Assembly (NCBI GenBank): GCA_030063045.1
Contig: JAQSEB010000014.1
Location: forward strand, 434,001-498,000
Direction: 5' to 3'
Length of the DNA stretch: 64,000 nt
Origin: Pratylenchus scribneri
Lineage: Eukaryota; Nematoda; Chromadorea; Rhabditida; Pratylenchidae
Shown: piece by piece, positions 10,153 to 21,200 of the stretch
Layout: every line of letters begins with the position of its first letter
Position numbering within the stretch: the stretch's first letter is position 1
Position numbers and translations under genes: made by a program
Notes under the pieces: model-generated
What the model was told of the DNA's origin: nothing
What the model saw: the letters and a program-made list of their open reading frames with translations, nothing else
Databases searched by the model: none

Positions 10153-12085
10153 CGCAAAATGGTTCAGAGTCAAAATCCTGTGGCAAAAATTGGGACATTC
10201 GGCCATTTTGAATTTGCAAAAATGCAATACAAGAAAAGAGCCATAAAATGGAAAGACGAATTGATTTGACGAAAATGGCCGAAAAGGCCATTCTAAATTT
10301 TAAATTATCAAATTAAATTTTAAATTTACGAACACAGAAATGCTGAAGAGAGGAAGTGAGACGGTGGCAACATATAGGCCATTGTCCCGACGGCTTAAAC
10401 AAATTTGATAGCGCAAAACAGTGTTTGTAAGCGATGAAAACATATCAGCCCTATTTTAAATATTCAAATTGGGTTGAATCTTGAATATTATTTACTAACT
10501 CGCTCTGATTGAGGGTAAATCCCTTGGCATAAGCATAAAAACGTTGGGAATCGAGTCGATCCAATTGGAATCCGCTGGCAATTGTCATTTGCTGTTCAGA
10601 AAACAATGAATGACGGGACATCACATTGGATGAGGCCGTAAATGTCACTCTTAAATTATATTTATATATTGTATTTTGTATTATTTTTGCACCTTGAACT
10701 TGGATAGAATGGAGTGAAAACCATGACGAAACAAGTCTAAAATTGTATTCAGAGGGATAAAATTACAATTTACATGCCTGATTATCATTCGGATAATTGG
10801 TCAAATCAAGTCGACAAGCCGCTTTCACACTAATTGTCATTTCCGCAAAAATATGTCCCGTATACATCAACTATGAATATTAAATAAGTTGTATTTTATA
10901 TATTATTCATATATCGTAATATTATTGCATATAACTTCTATACTTTTATGATATATCATTTATGATATTTTCTTTTATTATACAAATAAAATAGTTAGTT
11001 TCCGGTGCCTTCATCATATATGTATAATTGAAAAATCTAAAAATGATTTATAATAATGATATTCAAAATATTTTTGAAAAAATTACACATCTTCCAATTC
11101 CGGTACTTATGGAGTTTGTATATCCCATTTTTTGGTCAATTAGGGAAAATAAGAGCCCTCCCCACTATGGGTCAACAGATTAGGGTTAGTGTCACTATAG
11201 GACATTCAGAGATAAGAAGATATCCTATACGGTATACGGTAACCCATATTGACCCTACACACTAATCCTGGATGAGTGATGACTCAAAGGGGGACCTTTC
11301 ACTTTTCCCTTTTCAACAAAAAATGGGATACATACACAACCTCCACTCCACCGTACCACAACACAATTCCCCTTCTCTTTTCAATACCTTATAGGCTGTA
11401 TTATGGAACATTGCCAATTGACGGGTGGGCATCGTTCTTTGGGAAGGAAATATTAATTCAGAAAAAGGATAATTCAATATATTTTTACATTCCCTTCACG
11501 GTCACCCCCGGCCACCAAAATCGGGTCAAATCGAATCCATTGAAGGATAATTTATCCAAATGGCCAAAATCCTCCGGTTCCCATGCCAATCTTTCATCCA
11601 ACCAATTCTATTGAAATTTATTATCATTTTTAAAAAGTTAAATATTTTAATTGTAATTCACCAATATAACAGTCCCATGAAAGGTCAAAGTCTGCTGGAA
11701 TTCATTCTTAAAAAATTAATTAATTAAATGTTTTAATGCTTTCTTTTCGAACCAATTCCTCAATATGATCAACAAGCATATAGCTGACCACCTTAATTAA
11801 ATATTTATTCAATTAATCAATGTTTATTCCACCTCAACCGGACCTCCATTTCGGGGATATGGGGGCGTTGTCCGATCGTAGCCTTCAAATAGTTTTGGCA
11901 TCAATTCATGCATATGTCTGTGGTAAAAATTTATATAAATTCTTTTTCATTTTGTTGATTATTTGCCTATTAATTGTGGACATATCCCGGTCCATTTCTT
12001 CGGGCGAAATTGGAAGGGAAAGAATGGAGAAAAGATTCAATGCCGTTGAAAGGGCCGAACCACTTCGATCCGCGCTAATTCCCAT
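10153..12085 (-). CDS. Cys-loop ligand-gated ion channel subunit, nematode orphan type, probably incomplete
   Basis: Pentameric receptor family; acts in neuron or muscle membranes. In-phase exons: 12085-11982, 11917-11833, 11791-11753, 11706-11662, 11607-11489, then 10870-10767, 10736-10500, 10450-10334, 10292-10153. Landmarks: LMPKLFEGYDRTTPPYP and GGPVEV at the N-terminus, NWLDERLAWEP, FWWPGV, and a perfect Cys-loop C-RLDLTNYPNDNQA-C with 13 residues between cysteines. TM1 includes YVATVSLPLFSISV, and TM2 may be RLSILWLFSCIAFLQ followed by LPQ. Between 11488 and 10871 one linking exon is uncertain: 11033-10984 reads a plausible FFNYTYMMKAPETN but its 3' phase does not fit the next exon. I find no TM3, cytoplasmic loop or convincing TM4 downstream, so the gene may be truncated or have distant exons. 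Start ATG at 12085 lacks a strong signal peptide. Confidence 0.7.
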
Positions 12086-13399
12086 TTTTGGAGAAAAATA
12101 TAGAATAAAAATATTACTCTGGAAAAATAAATGAAGAGAATCACAAAATCAACCAAAAATTCAACATTGTTTATTTTGTTAGAATGATATCAAATTACAA
12201 ATTCACCATCAAATGGGGCCTAGATTGCTGAGATAAACATAGTATTTAATTGCAAAAATAATTTATTAAATTAAAAATTATAGAAATTAAAATATTATTT
12301 TTAATTTATTCTAGTTGATTGTTGATTCCTAGAATTATAGAAATTACAATAATTTTTTATTGTTTAATTTTCCAATGATTTTCAAAGAATTCGATGATAT
12401 TTTTATTTTCCAAAACATCTGCTCATGGAATTTATTTATAAAAATGGGCACAAAAATACAAATATTATTATAGAGACAAAAATAATTATGACTACAAAAA
12501 GAGCAAAATAAAAACTCAAAAAATATATGAAAATTTGTATAAAATTCTCAACCCGAATTGTTTTCCTTTCTTTTCCTCAAAAAACTTTGAAACTTTTATC
12601 ATTTTTTAATCAATATAAATATGGTTTCATACATCAATTCTCCATTTCTCATTATTATTTTTAATTAAGTTTGTTATCAATTAAATTGGGTTCGAAAGAA
12701 AAATTTTGATCATAAGTTTGCTACAAAATTGTTAAAAACAGAAGTACAAAATTATGATATTGAGAATGTGACACACACACTCTCAAATCTCCCTCCGTAA
12801 TATTCAATTTGTAGCCAATTAATTCATTTTTCATCATAATCTCCTTCAATGTATCGTATTTTTACACAAAAAGTGTACCCAACCAATTGACATCCGATTC
12901 AAACTTAAAATTAATTAAAAGAATGGTTGGTTCATTTCGTGCAAAATGCTCCATATTTTCAAACATCCTTTGATGCTACCAAATTGTCTACAAAAAATTT
13001 ATTTCCTCATTGTTTTCTAAGAAAATTATTCATTTTGGCTAATAAACCCTTCATTTAAATGTATTTTTCTGCAAAAATTATTTTTGACTAGACTCTTTCC
13101 CACATTTTCAATTTATTGAAATGAAAGACAATATTTTTTTAAAAATATCCTCAAAGACAAAAAAAATCATTTACCTTTTTTGGCACTTTCCAGTAAAATT
13201 TGCTACTAAACTAAAAATAATTTTTTCATTTTTCCAATTTATTATTTTATTTAATATTGCCCAAAATAATTATATTATATTAAAATGACCAAAATGAGTT
13301 CAATTCCTCTTTTTCCCTATTTTAGGATTGAATTTTGCGTGCCATTTTCCACATTTTCTTCCCAACTTTGTTTATATTTATTTTTGGCCTCTGCAAAAA
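12086..13399. other. Intergenic, no gene supported
   Basis: AT-rich sequence with many short A and T runs. No exon with coherent coding sequence on either strand. Confidence 0.5.
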
Positions 13400-14866
13400 A
13401 TGAGCAACTTTTCTGACCAAAATGTTTGTCCAAATTTTGCCAATTTTCCAATCATTTTTTTGGCCATTTTCAGTTATTTGATTTATACAAAAATGGCACC
13501 CAACAGGACATTGATTTGATCACAAATGTTGGCATCAGATGGATTTGTGCCTCATTGGGCTCAATTTCCAATTTTTGTCTCGTTTATGTGACAATGAAGA
13601 GCAAGTCATTAAAAATATATTAAATAAATAAATTAAATAAATATTTAAATTTATTAAAGAAGTCTTCGCTCTGCCTGTAATATTTTGATTGCCCTCGATT
13701 CCCTTTATGCCGGAATATATGAGCTCAGTGTGACAATTAGTAAGCAAAATAATTATTAATAAATTTATCCTCTTTACCTTCTCCAGCATTTCTCGTTGTT
13801 TTGTCCGGCCTAAATTTCATTCCCCTCCGAAATTGTTTGCCCCTTCAAATGTTCCCATTGTTTGGGTTTTTCCTCTCCCAAGGAGGAATGCTTTTCATCG
13901 CCCTCGATCGCCTGCTTTGTGTTTCAGCACCAATTTGGATTCATAAAAATAAAAAAATGCATAAAAAATTGTTGGTCCCATCAATGTCCATTCTTTGCGT
14001 ATTTTATGCAATTTATGCAATTTTCCTTTGCCGGGGAATTTCCTTGGCCCAAGGAAATAAGTAAATAGAGGAAATTGAATAAATTACCAATTAATTCACT
14101 TTTGTAAGATCAGTTCAATGTGGAACCGGCGATTGTTTTCCGGATGAAGTTGGCGCAATTTTGAATAGGTCCAAAAATATAAATGGAGAATATTTTAATT
14201 GAATTTTGTAGAAATCAACTCATTTTAATGGGAATTACGGTGGCCTGCTATCCACTCATTTTGGCCATTGTAATGAAGAGAAAAATGGGAGAAACTGGCG
14301 GAAGTAAATTATTTAATTTTTTGATAATATTTAAATCAATCGAAAATTATATTAAATAAAAATTATTAAATTTATATAAATTTAGTCAAAAGTGTTTCAT
14401 ATACGCGCCAAATGTTCAAATCACTTTTGGCCATTGTGTTGGTCCTTTTGGTTGGCCAATCCCTGAGTTCAATCACTCGAATGCTTGGCTTAAAGTAAGT
14501 TGAATTTCCTCCCCAAAATCATATCAAATTGAATCATTCAGTCCTTCAAATGCCACTTCCGGCATTCAATTTTTGTTGGCCAATGGCCAAGTTTGCGTCA
14601 AATATTTGATTTATGGATGCAATGCCCCAATTTTATTTGCCCTCAGGCAATTTTTTGCATTCAAAGGGAATCCAATTAAATTCAATTTTAGTTCGGAATA
14701 TCGAAAAGCATTCAAAAATGTGTTCTTTGGTGGATCATCCGGCAATGGTGGAAGCAAAATTTTCAACATTATTCATTCATCCAGCCAAGGGAATCAAACA
14801 TTTGGGAAATTCGGTGGAACAAATTCACAAAATAATCAACATTTTAATACAATTCGACCATTATAA
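13400..14866 (+). CDS. Srsx-type serpentine chemoreceptor
   Basis: Nematode rhodopsin-like chemoreceptor, expected in chemosensory cilia. Exons join in phase: 13400-13423, 13474-13604, 13660-13739, 13787-14060, 14109-14168, 14212-14303, 14386-14494, 14542-14646, 14692-14866, about 349 residues. Motifs: TM1 followed by MKSKSLRSACNILIALDSLY (classic Srsx TM1-TM2 link), TM3 end FIALDRLLCVSAPIW (DRY-like DRL), TM5 GITVACYPLILAIVMKRK, TM6 FKSLLAIVLVLLVGQSLSS, TM7 ending NAPILFALSSEYRKAF. The last intron (14647-14691, 45 bp) starts GC; without splicing the frame stays open and adds 15 residues, but the spliced form matches the family better. The start ATG at 13400 gives an 8-codon first exon and is the least certain part. 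The stop lies 33 bases from the stop of the converging P450 gene. Confidence 0.8.
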
Positions 14867-14899
14867 TTCCAAATAAATTTTATATAATATTCCACAAAA

Positions 14900-17321
14900 T
14901 TATCTCCTCTCAATTTTGCATGTAAAATTTGGACAATGAATTGTTATTCCCAATTCCCTCTTCAATGAAGGTGGCACAGTTCCCATTGAAAACTAAATTA
15001 AAATATTCAATTAATAAAAATGTTAATATAATTTAACTCGATATCGATTGAAAATGTTGGCAGTGAAGAGGAAAAGTTCCATTCTGGCCATCGATTCGGC
15101 AAAACATTTCCTCAAATTAATTAAATTATTTTTTTATTAAATATTTTTAATACCTTTTTCCAACTGAAAATGGTATTAATTTTTCGCATCTGACAAAATT
15201 ATTATTTTCATCCAAAAATCTGCCCGGATTGAACATTTTTGGATTTTGGAATATCTACAAAAATAGGAAATATTTAATTTTTTGGGGAATATTTATTTGC
15301 CTCATCATCAGCCAAAACAACGGAAATTTGAGGCAAAATGCATGTTCCCTTTTTGATATGAAATTCACCAATTTGTACATCATCCAAAACTCGGCGATAA
15401 CAATTTTGGACAATCATATTTGAAATGCGCAAAAATTCCTAAAATATTAAATTAATTAATTAAATTGGCCGCCAAACATTAATCAATGCATTTGTGTACG
15501 GCAATTTTGGTCGATCTGCCATTGAAATGAGTCGATTGGAATCACCAATGACCGTATCCAATTCCGAATATAATTTATTCATCACACCCGAATTATGCAA
15601 ACAATGCGCAATTCCCCAGGATAAAACCGTTGTTGTTGTTTCCTTCAAAAAAATAAATATACATTTTATGGTATATTATCCATTCAGTAGATTGTTTTGA
15701 AATAAACGGTCCCTCAACTCTTATGGGTGCTTACTATTAGGATTAGGGTTACGGTACTGAGATTAAAAAACTATCCCTAGATGACCCCATCCCTATACCA
15801 GATGACCCATGGGAGTTACTATTATCTTTCCCCTGCCTGATGACCCAAAAAATCTGCTGACGAATACACTTAAGTACATAAAAATTTTTGTTGTATTTTT
15901 ACTTGGCCCGAAATCCACAAATCCATGCAAATATTCCAAAGTTGTTCAAGGCTAAATATTTAAATACATATATTATTTTTATTGGCATTTATTTACGAAA
16001 ATGAATGTTCTCCGCCAGCCATTTCTTTTTCCCTTTTTGCCCTCTCCTTCAAATATGCCTCCACAAAATCGCTGGATTCTGGATCCTAACAAAATTTTGT
16101 CGATTAAAATTATTCCAAATTTAACCGAATAATTAATTTTTTGCATTCTTTTTTGAATTCTTTCCTCAAAAAATGTCCTCAATCCTCGACTTGTTCCCAT
16201 TAATGCCTCATATCGTTCTCTGGAATAATCAAAAAAAAATATTTCAAAAAATCTTTAAAAATATTTCAAGAAATATTCAAAAAATTTTCAAAAAAATTTT
16301 AAAAAATATTCAAAAATATTTTATATTTCGAAAGATATTTAAAATTTAAAAAAAATCCAACTTGAACAAAGGCAAATCTTTGAATGTTTTTGGTGAGCAA
16401 AGCAACAATGTGGAAAATAAACTGCCCAATCTTTTCTCATATGCCACACTGAATCCCTTCATAAATAGGCCCAAAACTTCGTTGAATTCGTTGATTAATT
16501 CCTCCAAAAAATAATTTTAAATTATTTCATTTTTAAATCAATTCCACCTCCGTATCATAGGCATAGCCGAATAAAAGGCAATTTATGATTGAACCAATCG
16601 AAATTTCAATATCATTTACAATGGAATAATCCTCCAATATCATTGATGAATTAAATTGTTTATCAATTCTTTTAAACATTATATTCAATTCTTTTAAAAT
16701 CTAAATAAAATATTTTAAATTCATAAAATATCATTTATTATTGGTCCCACCTTTTCTTCCATTAAATTGCTGTTCACCCCAAATTGTCTGAATGCATTTG
16801 CTGCAAATTTTCTTTGTTCTTTAATATTAAATTAAATTCATTTTTTTAAATAATTTTAATTTGACCTTTCCAAAATATTCCCTCCGTAAAGAAAATGCCG
16901 TAGGGGCCACCTCGATAGGCAATCGTGAAATCCACAAATTGGAATCGACCGCAGAATTCTTCGCCACCCTTTTGGAAAAATTCAACAATTTTATCATAAT
17001 CGGCCACACAAACAACTGCCTTTAATAAAATATAAATTAAATAGTATTCACTCTAATAAATGGACCAATTCCCCCAGCCAATATGTATAAATTGGTCCAT
17101 ATTCCCTCTTCCATTGCAAAAATGCATCTTCGCCCGGCTTTTTCCGAATAATTGTCAAAATATTCCCAACCAATGGCAAAGGCATTGGCCCTAAAATTTA
17201 AATATTTTAAAATTAGATCGAATGCAATTTTACCTGGAGGCAAATTTCTTCGTTTATAATAAAAATTGTAGAAGGCAACCAATAAAAATATGGATATGAG
17301 GAAAAGGCCAATTATAAACAT
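14900..17321 (-). CDS. Cytochrome P450, CYP2-like, with a one-base frameshift in exon 2
   Basis: Microsomal haem monooxygenase, probably xenobiotic or lipid oxidation. Fourteen exons: 17321-17234, 17190-17052, 17019-16866, 16818-16751, 16700-16548, 16501-16362, 16219-16126, 16085-15997, 15951-15903, 15642-15478, 15438-15301, 15254-15154, 15110-15038, 14992-14900. They encode a membrane anchor ([20 protein letters not shown]), the hinge [14 protein letters not shown], a C-helix region ending FWKEQRKF, I-helix [15 protein letters not shown]-helix EFLR (ExxR), NPGRFL, and haem loop [14 protein letters not shown] with the cysteine ligand. The total is 1544 bases; one added base makes 514 residues, normal for the family. 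The break sits at the five-C run 17071-17075 (five G on the coding strand): frames WLG and GIGPFIR join only if one G is restored. The intron 15255-15300 begins GC. Sequencing error or recent lesion cannot be told apart here. Confidence 0.9.
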
Positions 17322-18217
17322 TTTTAGACAAATTCAAAATATTATAATTTTTAATTAGGCAATTAATTGTTATTTAAAATTGAAGATTCTTAGGTGGGGG
17401 GGATGATCCATTTTGATTTTCCCCCAAATTCATTGTTTGTGTTCCGTTCACCTTTTTGTGGCTGCCATCGATTGAAACCTGTTTTTATGGCCTTTCTGAG
17501 GGGAAATTGATGAATTTTTGTTTTTTAACTAAACTTTTTACAAATCAGAACCAGACAAAATTAAAATCACATCGGAGGTATTAAACAATGAAATTAACTC
17601 ATTTTGTTTAGGTCTGGCCGCCTTTTTGTTTTCAATAAATCATAAATCATCAAAATTATATCCACTGAATGAAACCAAAAATAATGCAAAAAATTTTAGG
17701 CACTTAATGGTTATCTTGGACCCAGATTTTTTCCCCTAAAATTCTCTTAAGTTACCCCTAAAATTGGTCACCCTATAATCACCTAATAGCATGTTTTTAA
17801 TCGTTTTACAATCAAGTAAGTATGATCCTGGGTTTTATAACTGATAAGTACCAAATTTTATTCAAAATATAAAAATAGCTTTTTAACCTAATAGTCTATA
17901 TGAAAACACTGGAATAGAAATAAAAAATTGATTCGAAATGGAATTAAAAAATTGGATTTGAATAAGGCAAAAAACAATTTTGGAGGCGGTCATTCTTACC
18001 GAAGTACGATGTTTTTTGTTCGTATTTTATATTTTCCGACTTGAAAATGAAGTGGAGGCAAGGGGTTGGAGAACAAGTTTTCTCTTTTTTGAGCCAACTT
18101 GATTTGATTCCAATTTTCTTTTTTCATCAAGTCAAAATTTATCGAATTTAGAGAATTTCGCGAATTAATTTTTGATATCAATTAAATCTTTAAAATTAAA
18201 ATTTAACATTATTAAAA
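17322..18217. other. Divergent promoter region between P450 and patched-related genes
   Basis: The P450 and patched-related genes start from opposite sides of this block. I see no exon; an open minus frame at 17996-18181 has no motif. Regulatory sequences for both genes should lie here but none can be named. Confidence 0.4.
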
Positions 18218-21200
18218 ATGCAAATTGAGCCAAAACAGGAAGATTATTCTGGTAAGGACAAATATTAATTATCAAAATGTAAATTAATAATCAAAAGGCC
18301 CAAAAAGAGAAGGCAACAACAAAATGATTGGCCTTCTCTATGCCGCCTATTTTCGATGGTCCAAATTTGTTGTCCATCGCCGTTTTGCCATCATCATATT
18401 TTGCTCAATTCTTTCCACGCTTGGTGCCATCAAAATTGTCAATACACCGTATGTCCTTCATTTTAATTCCATTTTTATAATATGATAATTTAGGCAAAAA
18501 AATTAATTAATTTGGCATAATCTTGGTCATAAAAATTACAGTTTAGGATTACCAAAAAATATATGTTAAATTTAGGCTTGTTACATAAAGAGATATGGAA
18601 TAATCGGATATCGGATTTACTAAAAAATCATTATATATCTTTGCCAATAGAATATAAATATATAGAATATAAACAGACTATAAATAGAATAGAATATAAA
18701 TAGAATAGAATAGAATAGAATATAAATAGAATAGAATACAACATAAAAAGAATAGAATATGAATAGAATATAATAGAATAGAATATAAATAGAATAGAAT
18801 ATAAATAGAATAGAATGGAATATAAATAGAATAGAATATAAATAGAACAGAATAGAATTTTTTAAATAGAAAAGAATAGAATATAAATAGAACAGAATAG
18901 AATATAAATAGAATAGAATAGAATAGAATAGAATATAAATATATAGAATATAAATAGAATAGAATATAAAAAATAGAATAGAATAGATTATAAATAGAAT
19001 AGAATAGAATAGAATATAAATATATAGAATATGAACAGAATATAAATAGAATAGAATATAAATAGAATAGAATAGAATAGAATATAAATAGAATAGAATA
19101 TAACATAAAAGGAATAGAATATGAATAGAATATAATAGAATAGAAAAATATAAATAGAATAGAATGGAATGGAATATAAATAGAATAGAATATAAATAGA
19201 ACAGAATAGAATATAAATAGAACAGAATAGAATATAAATAGAATAGAATAGAATAGAATATAAATATATAGAATATAAATAGAATAGAATATAAAAATAG
19301 AATAGATTATAAATAAATAGAATAGAATATAAATATATAGAATATAAACAGAATATAAATAGAATAGAATATAAATAGAATAGAATAGAATATAAATAGA
19401 ATAGAATATAATATAAAAAGAATAGAATATGAACAGAATATAATAGAATAGAATATAAATAGAATAGAATGGAATATAAATAGAATAGAATAGATTATAA
19501 ATAGAATAGAATATAAATATATAGAATATAAACAGAATATAAATAGAATAGAATATAAATATATAGAATATAAATAGAATGTAAATGGATTATAATAGAA
19601 TATAAATAGATTATAATAGAATATAATATAAATAGATTATAATAGAATATAATAGAATATAATATAAATAGAAGGTAATAGAATATAAATAGATTATAAT
19701 AGAATATAAATAGAATAGAATAGAATAGAATAGAATAGAATAGAATATAAATAGATTGTAATAGAATATAAATAGAATATAACATAAAAAGAATAGAATA
19801 TGAATAGAATATAATATAATAGAATAGAATATAAATAGAATAGAATAGAATGGAATATAAATAGAATAGAATAGAATATAAATAGAATAGAATATAAATA
19901 GAATAGAATATAAATAGAACAGAATAGAATAGAATATAAATAGAACAGAATAGAATATAAATAGAATAGAATTGCCATATATACAGAATTTTTTCTACTA
20001 GAAGCCCATGGGCTTGTATTCAGAGCCTCTCTATCTCTAGGGTGAGCTTCCAATAGAAATTGGGTTTATAAATTTCAAAAAGGGAAAATTCATATAAAAT
20101 TCATTCGATAAAATTTTATTTTTACAGAATGTTTTAATTAGAACATTCAACTTTATTTTTTAAATTTATAAATTAGAACATGTTTTTACCATTAAAATAT
20201 TTTTATAGAATTAAAAATCAAAGATGGAAAAATTTTTAAAGGGAGGGCTTCTAATAGAGGGGGGGGGGTGGGCTTATAAATTTCAGAGACCCTCTTACAT
20301 AGGTAGGCTTCAAATAGAAGAAATACAATGTGCGGATTTTTGTCAACCAAATATTTTTGCCAAATTAATTATTTTTCTTACCATTTAAATCAATAATTAA
20401 TTATAAATGATTTTTAATTGTCAGTTTTGCCAATAATATAGTGGGTTTTACTCCATATGGTGCTCGATCATTGGCGGAATCTGCCATCCGTGATCAATTC
20501 TTCAATTCCACCGATGGCAAAGGCGCATTTGGAGTTTTCCTTTTGGTGAAGCCGAAAAAGGAAGGCGAAAATATTCTGAAAAAAGAAATGTTGGAGGAAG
20601 TCATTCGAGTGAGGAAGAAGAAGAATTAGCTATAAAAATTGAACAATAATTATTGTTTTTAATTAGATTGATGATTTGGTGAATTGGAATATTACCCTAC
20701 AAAATCATGTATTAAATAAATCCGAGCCTTTTGCTGAATTTTGTCGCGATTTTTGTAACATAAATGAACCATTACGTCTTTTTTGGGTCAATTTTAATTT
20801 ATTAATTAATTTTTAATAATTTCTATAGCAAGGTTTTCAACAAAATGTTGATGACCTTGACCAAAATGATGCCCAACTAAATGTGGAATTAAATTATCCA
20901 ACAATAAATGTATTTGGGAGGAAAATGAATATTCAGGTTGTTAATTTAATAATACGATGAAATATTTTTTAATTTAATTATTATATTTTAATTTAAATTT
21001 TTATTTTAATTATTTTAATTTAATTTAATTATTGTTTTATTTTGAAGTCACATTTTCATGGAATTAAATTTGTAAATGGGACAAAAGCAAACGGCCATCA
21101 AATTGAATCGAATATGAATTTTGTGGAAATGATTGGATTAATTTACAGGGAACAACGAATGAATGGAATTTCGGATGAGGAAGTGAAGGAATATGAAATT

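Noticed and set aside
15700..15850. Additional P450 exon in the long intron 15643-15902
   Set aside because: Flanking exons already join in phase (GQ|ETT) and this segment resembles a dispersed repeat.
18678..20053. Long minus-strand frames rich in Y, S, I, L and F
   Set aside because: Produced by the AGAAT/ATAAAT satellite inside a PTR intron.
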